Of a stretch of 63,932 nucleotides of DNA, positions 26,747-33,990 are shown in pieces (positions within the stretch are counted from its first letter, which is position 1; each line of letters begins with the position of its first letter). A program made the position numbers and the translations under genes. This DNA comes from an uncultured Oscillospiraceae bacterium (GTDB lineage: Bacteria; Bacillota; Clostridia; Oscillospirales; Oscillospiraceae): the NCBI GenBank assembly GCA_934589675.1, contig CAKTOF010000013.1, positions 1-63,932 of the forward strand, in the 5' to 3' direction. The notes under the pieces were generated by a model. The model saw only the letters and a list, made by a program, of their open reading frames with translations. It was not told the DNA's origin and searched no databases.

Positions 26747-27793
26747 TTACAGCCCGGCGGCGATGTAGTCCTTGAGGTCGCCGAGCGGCAGCCTGCGGAG
26801 CTCGACCTCGCCGATTTTCTTCGGGATGACGAGCGTGATCGTGTCGCCCGCGCGCTTTTTGTCCGCGGCCATGGCGCTCACGAGATCGTCCAGCCCAAAC
26901 TCCGTCTCGACCGGCAGCTCCGCGCGCATGAGGGCGGCCATGACATTCAGGGCAGTCCCCGGCGGGCAGTCGCCCTTTTTTTCGGCGGCGCAGCAGATCG
27001 TGGCAAGGCCGATGGCGACGGCGCTGCCGTGGCTGACGGTGTAGCCGCTGAGCGTTTCAATGGCGTGCGCGACGGTGTGGCCGAGGTTCAGGCTCTGCCG
27101 CGCGCCGGTGTCGCGCTCGTCCTCCTCGACCGTGTCGCGCTTGATGGCGACGCAGCGGGAGATCAGCTCCTCGAGGTTTTCCTGCGGCCGGACGAGCAGG
27201 CTTAAGATCTCCGGGTCGCGCAGAACGGCGTACTTGATGACCTCGGCGCAGCCGTCGGCAAAAATTTCTTTTGGAAGAGTATTTAATGTATCGAGGTCGC
27301 ACAGCACGGCCGACGGCTGGTAGAACGCGCCGGCGAGGTTTTTGCCCGCCGTCAGGTCGATGGCCGTCTTGCCGCCGACGGACGAGTCGACCATGGCCAG
27401 CAGCGTCGTCGGGATCTGCACGAGCGTCACGCCGCGCAGGTACGTCGCCGCCGCAAAGCCGGCAAGGTCGCCCACGACGCCGCCGCCGAGCGCGACGACC
27501 GCGTCCGCGCGCGTGAGCTGGTGCTCGGCGAGAAACTCCAAAAGCCCGACATACGTCTTCGCGTTTTTCGACTGCTCGCCGTGCGGGAACGTGAAGCAGC
27601 AGACCGAAAGCCCCGCGTCCTCGAGCGACTTTTTCACCGCGCCGCCCCAGAGCGGCCCGACCGTGTCGTCCGTCACGAGCGCGCAGGCGCTTCCCGCCGT
27701 TACGGCCTTCACGCGCGCGCCGGCCTCCGCGAGCAGGCCGCGGGAGATCGTAACGTCATACGTTTTCGACGCGTGGACTGTAACGGTTTTCAC
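26747..27793 (-). CDS. aroB: 3-dehydroquinate synthase
   Basis: A 348-residue dehydroquinate synthase, second step of the shikimate pathway (needs NAD+ and a divalent metal). GGGVVGDLAGFAAATYLRG, the metal-binding histidines (LNLGHTVAHAIE, SHGSAVAIG) and DSSVGGKTAIDL are intact. The start is the GTG at 27793, which overlaps the tyrA stop as GTGA and follows AAGGAGGAGG. A GTG further upstream lies before the ribosome site and is unlikely. Confidence 0.96.
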   Translation of the reverse strand: MKTVTVHASKTYDVTISRGLLAEAGARVKAVTAGSACALVTDDTVGPLWGGAVKKSLEDAGLSVCCFTFPHGEQSKNAKTYVGLLEFLAEHQLTRADAVVALGGGVVGDLAGFAAATYLRGVTLVQIPTTLLAMVDSSVGGKTAIDLTAGKNLAGAFYQPSAVLCDLDTLNTLPKEIFADGCAEVIKYAVLRDPEILSLLVRPQENLEELISRCVAIKRDTVEEDERDTGARQSLNLGHTVAHAIETLSGYTVSHGSAVAIGLATICCAAEKKGDCPPGTALNVMAALMRAELPVETEFGLDDLVSAMAADKKRAGDTITLVIPKKIGEVELRRLPLGDLKDYIAAGL

Positions 27794-28623
27794 CGGCCGT
27801 CCACCTCCTCCTTGCACATCCGGCCCTCGGCCAGAAGCGTTTTCAGGCGCGCCGCGTCGTGCGCCGCGATCGCGTCGCGGTAGAGCTTGAGATTTTCAAT
27901 GATCGTGTCAAGCTCCCGGCCGAGGCAGTCGGCGTTCTCCAGAAAGAGATCCGTCCACATCGTCTCGTTGAGCCACGCCACGCGCGTTAAATCCTTATAG
28001 CTGCCGGCGGAGAAGCCCTTGTGCTTCTGCGCCGTCGGGCTTTTGACGTAGGCGTTCGAGACGACGTGCGCAAGCTGGGACGTAAAGGCGATCATCTCGT
28101 CGTGGTGCAGCGCGTCCGTGACGGTGATGCGCCCGAACTGGCACGGCGCGAGCGCGTCGGAAACGCGCTGGAGAAGCTGCCCGTCCGCGCCCTCGGGCGG
28201 GACGATGACCATGGGCGCGCCCTTGAACATGGCGGCTTTGCTGTACTTGAAGCCCGAGTACTGCGTGCCCGCCATCGGGTGGCCGCCGCAGTAGGTGTAG
28301 CCGTATTTCTTCGCAAGCGCAAAGCCCGCCTGACAGACGACGCGCTTCGTGCCGCAGCAGTCGATGACGAGCGCGTCCTTAGAGAGGAGCGGCGCGATGT
28401 GCTCCATGTATTTGATGGCGTCCGTCGGGTAGAGCGCGATGAGCACAAGCTCGCACTGCCCCACGTTTTCGTCCATCAGCGCGCCGTCCGACACGCCGGC
28501 AAGCTCCGAAAACGAGACGATGGACTCGTCGCGGTCGTGGACGAGAACGGTGTGCCCCGCGGCCTTGTACGCCCGCGCGAGCGAGCCGCCGATCAGGCCG
28601 ATGCCTGCAATTCCGACGATCAT
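27790..28623 (-). CDS. tyrA: prephenate dehydrogenase
   Basis: A 277-residue NAD(P)-dependent prephenate dehydrogenase, committing prephenate to tyrosine. The dinucleotide fold GIAGIGLIGGSLARA starts at residue 3. GGHPMAGTQYSGF holds the catalytic histidine of the family. There is no ACT domain, so feedback would rest on the operon attenuator or on AroF. Start at 28623 follows AAGGGGGCGGCAGCC. Its stop overlaps the aroB start by four bases. Confidence 0.95.
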   Translation of the reverse strand: MIVGIAGIGLIGGSLARAYKAAGHTVLVHDRDESIVSFSELAGVSDGALMDENVGQCELVLIALYPTDAIKYMEHIAPLLSKDALVIDCCGTKRVVCQAGFALAKKYGYTYCGGHPMAGTQYSGFKYSKAAMFKGAPMVIVPPEGADGQLLQRVSDALAPCQFGRITVTDALHHDEMIAFTSQLAHVVSNAYVKSPTAQKHKGFSAGSYKDLTRVAWLNETMWTDLFLENADCLGRELDTIIENLKLYRDAIAAHDAARLKTLLAEGRMCKEEVDGR

Positions 28624-28636
28624 GGCTGCCGCCCCC

Positions 28637-29641
28637 TTACAGCGCCGCGCGGATTGCCGCAACGCGCCTGCACACGCGGTCGAACTGCTCCGGCGTGAGC
28701 GACTGCGCGCCGTCGCACAGCGCGTGCTGCGGGTCGTTGTGGACCTCGATCATGAGGCCGTCCGCGCCCGCGGCCGCCGCGGCCATGGCCATCGGCTCAA
28801 CGAGGCGGGCGTGACCCGTCGCGTGGCTCGGGTCGACGACGACGGGCAGGTGCGTCAGCTCATGGAGCACCGGCACGGCCGACAGGTCGAGCGTGTTGCG
28901 CGTGTACGTCTCGAACGTGCGCACGCCGCGCTCGCACAAGATGACGTTCTCGTTGCCCTCGCTCATGATGTACTCGGCGCTCATGAGGAATTCCTTGATG
29001 GTGTTTGCCAGGCCGCGCTTGAGCAGGACCGGCTTGTCGAGACGGCCGACGGCCTTGAGAAGGTCGAAGTTCTGCATATTGCGCGCGCCGATCTGGATGA
29101 CGTCGACGCCCTTCTCCAGAAACAGGTCGATCTGGTCGGCGCTCATCAGCTCCGTGACGATGGGCATCCCCGTCTTATCCTTCGCCTCGGCGAGCAGGTC
29201 GAGCCCCTGCGCGTGCAGCCCCTGGAAGTCATACGGCGACGTGCGCGGCTTGAACGCGCCGCCGCGCAGCAGGTTCGCGCCGGATTTTTTGACCTCGCCC
29301 GCGACATAGGTGATCTGCTCCTCGCTCTCGACGGAGCACGGCCCCGCGATGATCTGGAAGTTGCCGCCGCCGATCTTATAGCCGCACACGTCGACGACCG
29401 TGTCGTCCGGGTGGAATTTGCGGTTGGCGGCCTTGAACGGCTCGGAGATGCGGGTGACGGACTCGATGATGTCCAGCCCCTCGAGCAGGTCCGGGTCGAT
29501 GCGGCTGACGTCGCCGACAAGGCCGATGATCGTCTGATAGCGGCCCTCGGAAATATGCACGTCGACGCCGCGGCTGAGCAGCCACGATCTGAGATTGTCG
29601 ATCTGCTTTTCGTTTACGCCCTGTTTGAGTACTGCGATCAT
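28637..29641 (-). CDS. aroF: 3-deoxy-7-phosphoheptulonate (DAHP) synthase, AroF-type with ferredoxin-like N-domain
   Basis: A 334-residue type I-beta DAHP synthase, first enzyme of the shikimate pathway (PEP + erythrose 4-phosphate). An N-terminal ferredoxin-like regulatory domain (residues 1-70, MIAVLKQGVNEKQIDNL) precedes the barrel with IAGPCSVES, RGGAFKPRTSPYDFQG, IGARNMQNF, LKRG and VDPSHATGH. The regulatory domain usually gives Tyr or Phe feedback. The start at 29641 follows GGAGGGTCAATACC. An in-frame upstream ATG at 29722 is rejected because the attenuator hairpin lies between. First structural gene of the aro operon. Confidence 0.97.
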   Translation of the reverse strand: MIAVLKQGVNEKQIDNLRSWLLSRGVDVHISEGRYQTIIGLVGDVSRIDPDLLEGLDIIESVTRISEPFKAANRKFHPDDTVVDVCGYKIGGGNFQIIAGPCSVESEEQITYVAGEVKKSGANLLRGGAFKPRTSPYDFQGLHAQGLDLLAEAKDKTGMPIVTELMSADQIDLFLEKGVDVIQIGARNMQNFDLLKAVGRLDKPVLLKRGLANTIKEFLMSAEYIMSEGNENVILCERGVRTFETYTRNTLDLSAVPVLHELTHLPVVVDPSHATGHARLVEPMAMAAAAAGADGLMIEVHNDPQHALCDGAQSLTPEQFDRVCRRVAAIRAAL

Positions 29642-29670
29642 GGTATTGACCCTCCTGAAATAGTAAATTG

Positions 29671-29710
29671 CAAAAGAAAAAGGCCGCGCAGTGATTTTCA
29701 CTGCGCGGCC
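29671..29710 (-). terminator. attenuator terminator before aroF
   Basis: Perfect 13-bp stem GGCCGCGCAGTGA (29710-29698) with TCACTGCGCGGCC (29694-29682), loop AAA, then TTTTTCTTTT. It lies between the leader peptide stop and aroF, in the position of a transcription attenuator. The 5' arm GCAG (29704-29701) and the loop/3' arm AAATCAC (29697-29691) can instead pair with 29756-29746 upstream. Confidence 0.92.
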
Positions 29711-29738
29711 CTGAAAAAACATCCTCGGACAGCCGGTT

Positions 29739-29822
29739 TTATGCAGCAGAAATCACTTTTACTTCATTTTCGGTAAAGTAAAAGTAAAAGTAATATGCAA
29801 CTGCGAAATTGCGGCTCGTCAT
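29739..29822 (-). CDS. aromatic leader peptide (Tyr/Phe attenuation)
   Basis: A 27-codon reading frame starting ATG at 29822 and ending TAA at 29741-29739, preceded by AAGGGAG ten bases upstream. Residues 10-16 read YYFYFYF, with one more Phe at position 6, so four Tyr and four Phe codons lie in 11 positions. This is the hallmark of leader peptides for attenuation of Phe/Tyr genes such as pheL in enteric bacteria. Ribosome stalling on those codons (29795-29775) would disrupt the 1:2 pairing (CTTTTACTT with AAGTAAAAG at 29764-29756). It would also free GTGATTTCTGC (29756-29746) to form the antiterminator. The frame is too short for usual gene finders. The role is inferred from sequence only but is strongly supported. 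Confidence 0.9.
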   Translation of the reverse strand: MTSRNFAVAYYFYFYFTENEVKVISAA

Positions 29823-29854
29823 GGCGTTTTGTGCTCCCTTGCCTGTTTGCGGCC

Positions 29855-29883
29855 ATTGTAGTACGGTAAAGTGGCATTGTCAA
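29855..29883 (-). promoter_or_regulatory. promoter of the aromatic amino acid operon
   Basis: Minus strand TTGACA (29878-29883), 17-base spacer, TACAAT (29855-29860). Transcription would begin near 29848, about 26 bases before the leader peptide ATG. Confidence 0.92.
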
Positions 29884-29918
29884 GTGTTTTTTTATTCATT
29901 CGCAGAAAATCGTTTTCC

Positions 29919-29947
29919 TTGACAAACCGGCGGATTTATACTGTAAT
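29919..29947 (+). promoter_or_regulatory. promoter of the TIGR04076 gene
   Basis: TTGACA (29919-29924), 17-base spacer, TGTAAT (29942-29947). The 5' leader then carries a GC-rich palindrome (about 29955-29976) and the palindrome TGAGAATTCTCA (29980-29991). Confidence 0.8.
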
Positions 29948-30008
29948 AAGCCATGGGCGCCGCCGCGCGGCGGCGCGCTGAGAATTCTCACTTGGAGGGA
30001 CCGCAATC

Positions 30009-30386
30009 ATGGCAAACGGCAGCTTTTTGGGGCAGAAAACGAAGATCACCGTCGTGCGCAAGCTGAAGCTCGACGACGTCGCGCGCGAATACGGCCAGAT
30101 CCGGCCGGGCGCGGAGTCCGGCGACTTCATTCCGGACTGCCCGTTCTTTGAAGAGGGACAGGAATTCATCGTCGAGACCGGCGGCAGCGACGACTGCAAG
30201 CCGAAGGGCTTCTGCGACTGGGCGTGGGCGGACATCTGGAAGGACGTGCTCATGATGGCCAGCAAGGCCGGCGTGACGCCGGACGGCGAAAAGCATCTGC
30301 TCGATCCGCAGTTCACCTGCTGCACGGACGGGCTGCGCCCGGTCGTGTTCAAGGTGCAGCCCATGGAGACGACCGACGAGGCGTAA
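30009..30386 (+). CDS. TIGR04076 family protein
   Basis: A 125-residue cytoplasmic protein matching the TIGR04076 family in its signature blocks: CPFFEEGQEFIV, GFCDWAWADIWKDVLMMA and the C-terminal CCTDGLRPVVFKV. The family is widespread in anaerobes; its function is unknown. Several conserved cysteines and tryptophans suggest metal or cofactor binding, but that is inference. Start follows GGAGGGACCGCAATC. It is divergent from the aro operon and has a strong promoter. No terminator is evident before the GntR gene. Confidence 0.85.
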   Translation: MANGSFLGQKTKITVVRKLKLDDVAREYGQIRPGAESGDFIPDCPFFEEGQEFIVETGGSDDCKPKGFCDWAWADIWKDVLMMASKAGVTPDGEKHLLDPQFTCCTDGLRPVVFKVQPMETTDEA

Positions 30387-30405
30387 CGGGCGGGCTGTTT
30401 CGTAA

Positions 30406-30416
30406 TTGTAATACAA
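30406..30416. promoter_or_regulatory. GntR/FadR-type operator O1
   Basis: TTGTAATACAA, a perfect palindrome around one central A that matches the FadR-subfamily pattern TNGTNNNACNA. It is placed about 60 bases upstream of the gntR -35. Confidence 0.65.
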
Positions 30417-30474
30417 GTTTCGCGCGCCCGTTTTCCGCAAAACGCACAAATCGCAAAAAAGCGAGGAAAATCAG

Positions 30475-30503
30475 TTGACACCGGCAGCCGGAATCGGTAT
30501 AAC
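30475..30503 (+). promoter_or_regulatory. promoter of the gntR-glycerate kinase operon
   Basis: TTGACA (30475-30480), 17-base spacer, TATAAC (30498-30503). The spacer begins with the 11-bp palindrome CCGGCAGCCGG. Confidence 0.85.
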
Positions 30504-30554
30504 AGGAGTAGAGATTCTGTTCGATCCCGACTGCCGGCGTTTTTTGCCCACCGG

Positions 30555-30565
30555 TTGTAATACAA
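30555..30565. promoter_or_regulatory. GntR/FadR-type operator O2
   Basis: Second exact copy of TTGTAATACAA. It lies downstream of the promoter and directly before the gntR ribosome site (AAGAAAGGAGG). A bound repressor here would block elongation or loop with O1. Confidence 0.7.
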
Positions 30566-30580
30566 GAAAGGAGGCGCGCC

Positions 30581-31273
30581 ATGGACGCCCGCCCGAAGAA
30601 AAAATCCGTCGCAGACACCGTGGCCGACAAGCTCCAGCGCGCCATCTCCGCCGGGAAATACCGCCCGGGCGACCGGCTGCCGTCGGAAAATCAGCTCTGC
30701 GCGCAGCTCGGCGTCAGCCGGGTCAGCGTGCGCGCCGCGCTCGCGCGGCTGCAAAGTCTTGGTCTTGTCGAAAGCCGTCAGGGCGAGGGCACGTTCGTCT
30801 GCCGCGCCTCCGGCGCCGCACCGCTGCGGCAGATGGTGCCGTTCGCGGCGCTCACAAAGCTCGACCGCGTGAACGTCATGGAGTTCCGCCGCATCGTCGA
30901 GGTCGAAAGCGCCGCCCTCGCGGCCGACCGCGCGGACGCAGCCATGGTGCGCAGCATGTTTTCCGCGTGCGAGGCCATGGCGCGCGCCGAGACGACGGCC
31001 GACATCGCCGCGTGGGACATGGAGTTCCACCGCCTCGTGGCCGAGGCCACGCGCAACGAGATCATCATCAAGGTCTTTGACGTGCTGCGGCCGACATACC
31101 AGGCGCTGCTCGAGGGCAACGTCCGCCAGCTCGGCGCGCTCGGCGCGGCCGCACACCGCCGCATCACCGAGGCCATCGAGCTCCGCCGCCCGGACAAAGC
31201 GCGGCAGGCCATGCTCGGCCACCTCAACGACACCGCGCTGCATATGCACGACACGCCGGAGGAGCAGCCATGA
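30581..31273 (+). CDS. GntR family regulator, FadR (FCD) subfamily
   Basis: A 230-residue regulator. The winged-helix HTH is at residues 8-75 (RPGDRLPSENQLCAQLGVSRVSVRAAL). The C-terminal FCD ligand domain is at about 95-220, with the metal/ligand histidines typical of the fold (EFHRLV, HRRI, HL). FCD regulators sense organic acids or sugar acids. It sits first in its operon between two identical operators, so autoregulation is likely. Its stop overlaps the glycerate kinase start as ATGA. Confidence 0.92.
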   Translation: MDARPKKKSVADTVADKLQRAISAGKYRPGDRLPSENQLCAQLGVSRVSVRAALARLQSLGLVESRQGEGTFVCRASGAAPLRQMVPFAALTKLDRVNVMEFRRIVEVESAALAADRADAAMVRSMFSACEAMARAETTADIAAWDMEFHRLVAEATRNEIIIKVFDVLRPTYQALLEGNVRQLGALGAAAHRRITEAIELRRPDKARQAMLGHLNDTALHMHDTPEEQP

Positions 31274-32415
31274 ACCTTCTCATCGCGCCCGACTCGTTCA
31301 AGGGCAGCCTGACCTCCCGCGAGGCGGGCGAGGCCATCGCGCGCGGCTTTGCGCGCGTATTTCCCGATGCTGATCTGACCGTCCTGCCCCTTGCCGACGG
31401 CGGCGAGGGCACGGTCGACGCGCTCGTCTCGGCCGTCGGCGGCGAAATTTTATCCGCCGACGCGCCCGACCCGCTGCTCCGGCCGCGGAAAGCGCGCTTT
31501 GCGCTGCTGCCGGATGGCACGGCGGCGCTCGAGATGGCCGAGGCGTCCGGCCTTGCATTGCTCGCAGACGGCGAGCGCGACCCGGCCGTCACGAGCACGT
31601 TCGGCACCGGCGCGCTCCTCCGCGCGGCGCTCGATTCCGGCGCCAGGCGCATATTTTTAGGCATCGGCGGCTCCGCCACGAACGACGGCGGCGCCGGCAT
31701 GGCCCGCGCGCTCGGCGCGCGATTTCTGGATAAAAACGGCCGCGATTTGCCCGAGGGCGGCCTCGCGCTGCGGGACTTAGACACGATCGACGTCTCGAAG
31801 CTCGACCCGCGCCTTGCGCATACCCCCGTCCTCGTCGCGTGCGACGTGACGAACCCGCTCTGCGGCGAGCTCGGCGCGAGCTTCGTCTACGGCCCGCAGA
31901 AGGGCGCGGACGCGGCGCTCTGCCGCGCGCTCGACGCGGCGCTTTCGCACTACGGCAAAAAGCTGGCCGAGCTGCTCGGCCGCGACATTGCGGAAAACCC
32001 CGGCGCCGGCGCGGCCGGCGGGCTCGGCGCGGGGCTGATGGCCTTTTGCGGCGGCATTTTGCAGCCGGGCTTTGACGAAATTTCGCGCCTTGTCTCGCTG
32101 GAGAGCCATATCCGGGAGGCCGACCTCGTCGTCACGGGCGAGGGCCGCATCGACCGCACGTCCGCCATGGGCAAGGTGCTCTCCGGCGTCGGCGCATTAT
32201 GCAAACGGCTCGGCCGCCCGGCCGTCGCGCTCTGCGGCGGCATCGGCCCCGGCGCAGACGACGTGCTCAGCTGCGGCATCTTAGCCTACTGCGCCATCGC
32301 CGACGGGCCGATGAGCTCAGAGCGCGCCATCGCGGACGCCGCGGCGCTTTTGGAGTCCGCCAGCGCGCGGCAGGCGCGGTTTGTGAAGGCAGGAACCATC
32401 CTGAACGATGTCTGA
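31270..32415 (+). CDS. glxK: glycerate 2-kinase (GlxK/GarK type)
   Basis: A 381-residue glycerate kinase of the GlxK/GarK family, which phosphorylates glycerate to 2-phosphoglycerate with ATP. It begins IAPDSFKGSLTSREAGEAIARG. It keeps PLADGGEGTVDAL, GIGGSATNDGGAGMARALG, TGEGRIDRTS.GKV and ALCGGIG. It is translationally coupled to the FCD regulator, which suggests that the operon is induced by a hydroxy- or sugar-acid. The product feeds straight into glycolysis through enolase. Confidence 0.94.
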   Translation: MNLLIAPDSFKGSLTSREAGEAIARGFARVFPDADLTVLPLADGGEGTVDALVSAVGGEILSADAPDPLLRPRKARFALLPDGTAALEMAEASGLALLADGERDPAVTSTFGTGALLRAALDSGARRIFLGIGGSATNDGGAGMARALGARFLDKNGRDLPEGGLALRDLDTIDVSKLDPRLAHTPVLVACDVTNPLCGELGASFVYGPQKGADAALCRALDAALSHYGKKLAELLGRDIAENPGAGAAGGLGAGLMAFCGGILQPGFDEISRLVSLESHIREADLVVTGEGRIDRTSAMGKVLSGVGALCKRLGRPAVALCGGIGPGADDVLSCGILAYCAIADGPMSSERAIADAAALLESASARQARFVKAGTILNDV

Positions 32416-32447
32416 CATACAATCTTGATATAAAGGAGCGCACGATC

Positions 32448-33332
32448 ATGAACGAGTCCATTCACAAGTATTTTCAGGTCGGCACCATCCAGTGGATGAG
32501 CTACCCGAACCGCGATCCGATGGAGTCCCTCAAGGCCATCTGCCGCGACGATTTCTTCGACGCCATCGAGCTCAAGGGCTACGGCGAGAAAAACGCCGAG
32601 GCCAAGGCCCTGCTGGGTCAGAGCCACCTGAAGGTCTGCTACGGCGCGCAGCCGCGCCTGCTCGGCCCGAAGCTCAACCCGAACGCGATCGATGAAGCCG
32701 AGCGCCTCAAGGCCGAAAAAACGCTCCTCGAGGCCATCGACGAGGCCGAATATCTCGGCGCGAAGGGCATCGCCTTCCTCGCCGGCAAGTGGGAGCAGGA
32801 AACGAAGGAGCAAGCCTACCGGCAGCTCCTCAAGACGACGCGCGCGCTCTGCGACTACGCCGCATCGAAGGACATGAACGTCGAGCTGGAGGTCTTTGAC
32901 TACGACATGGACAAGGCCGCCCTCATCGGCCCGGCGCCGTATGCGGCGCAGTTTGCCGCCGATATGCGCACGACGCACAACAACTTCGGCCTGCTCGTCG
33001 ACCTGAGCCATTTCCCGACGACGTATGAGACAAGCCGCTTCGTCGTGCGCACGCTGCGCCCGTATATCACGCATTTCCACTTCGGCAACGCCGTTGTGAA
33101 GCCCGGCTGCGACGGCTACGGCGACCTCCACCCGCGCATGGGCTACCCGAACAGCGCCAACGACACCGCCGAGCTCGTCGACTTCCTCCGCGTCCTGCGC
33201 GACGAGGGCTTCTTCGACGCCGAAAACCCCTATGTCCTGTCCATGGAGGTCACCCTCCGCCCCGGCGAGGACGAGGACATCGTGCTGGCCAACACCAAGC
33301 GCGTCCTCAATCGCGCATGGGCGCTGGCGTAA
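32448..33332 (+). CDS. sugar phosphate isomerase/epimerase, TIM barrel
   Basis: A 294-residue protein of the xylose isomerase-like TIM-barrel superfamily (AP_endonuc_2). Acidic and His ligands are in the expected places: ELKGYGEK, ELEVFDYD, LVDLSHFP, THFHFGNAV and MEVTL at the C-terminal ends of strands. Members isomerise or epimerise sugars, hydroxypyruvate or inosose. The start at 32448 follows AAAGGAGCGCACGATC. It sits between glycerate kinase and a hydroxyacid dehydrogenase, so a hydroxypyruvate or tartronate-related step is plausible but unproven. Confidence 0.82.
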   Translation: MNESIHKYFQVGTIQWMSYPNRDPMESLKAICRDDFFDAIELKGYGEKNAEAKALLGQSHLKVCYGAQPRLLGPKLNPNAIDEAERLKAEKTLLEAIDEAEYLGAKGIAFLAGKWEQETKEQAYRQLLKTTRALCDYAASKDMNVELEVFDYDMDKAALIGPAPYAAQFAADMRTTHNNFGLLVDLSHFPTTYETSRFVVRTLRPYITHFHFGNAVVKPGCDGYGDLHPRMGYPNSANDTAELVDFLRVLRDEGFFDAENPYVLSMEVTLRPGEDEDIVLANTKRVLNRAWALA

Positions 33333-33354
33333 GGCTGAAATAGAACGCCGCGCC

Positions 33355-33508
33355 AAAGCCTCCCCTTTTAAGGGGAGGTGGCACGGCGTTAGCCGTGACG
33401 GAGAGGTGAGGCCGAAGGGTTTTGCGTGCAGTATCGTGGGCGCGCTGCTATCGCGATACCCCACCTCTCAGTCGGCTCCGCCGACAGCTCCCCTTTCAGG
33501 GGAGCCAT
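33355..33508. repeat. palindromic element E (type 1c)
   Basis: About 154 bp. The ends GCCTCCCC-TTTTA-AGGGGAGG and GTCGG..CCGAC..CTCCCC..GGGGAGCC match the type 1 family. The inner border is GAGAGGTGAGG / CCCACCTCTC, and the centre differs from elements A-D and B/F. No gene. Confidence 0.8.
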
Positions 33509-33559
33509 TCGGAAGCCGCGTTCCGAAAATTACCGCTGCGCAAACGACGTGCGCCGCGC

Positions 33560-33727
33560 CAAAGCCTCCCTTGTGTAAAGGGAGGTGGCACGGCGAAGCC
33601 GTGACGGAGGGATTGTAGACTGAAGGGTTTGCTGCAGGGTTTGTTCTGACGCTGCCCTTGCACTTCGACCAACCCTACAATCCCCCAGTCGGCTCCGCCG
33701 ACAGCCCCCTTTGCACAAGGGGGCCTT
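33560..33727. repeat. palindromic element F (type 1b)
   Basis: About 168 bp; the sister of element B, including the AGGGATTGTAG / CTACAATCCCC inner borders and a related centre. No gene. Confidence 0.85.
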
Positions 33728-33798
33728 TTGCGGAAGGCGCGCCATAACCGGCGCAGCGCAGACGCGGCGGCCATTGCGGAACAAACCAAAACAGACCT

Positions 33799-33965
33799 GT
33801 CACCCTGAGCTTGTCGAAGAGTCGTCGGGCCGAAAAGGAAAGCGGCCCGATCCGCCCCGCCTAAAGATGCGGGGTCCGCCGATTGCGGTAGTCTCCCGCG
33901 CGCACCAGCGCGAGCGGCCGAAGCGGCCAGACCCTTTGACTCCGCTTCGCTCCGCTCAGGGTGAC
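33799..33965. repeat. palindromic element G (type 2)
   Basis: 167 bp bounded by perfect 12-bp inverted repeats GTCACCCTGAGC (33799-33810) and GCTCAGGGTGAC (33954-33965). The inner CTTGTCGAAGAGTC / GACTCCGC-type arms are also partly complementary. Unrelated to type 1. Confidence 0.8.
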
Positions 33966-33990
33966 GCAAGTAACCCAAGGAGGTACCCCT

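Noticed and set aside
28637..29722. Earlier in-frame start of aroF at 29722 giving a Phe/Tyr-rich extension
   Set aside because: The extension would be translated from the attenuator hairpin and lacks a ribosome site. The ATG at 29641 has GGAGGG at the right distance and fits the family N-terminus.
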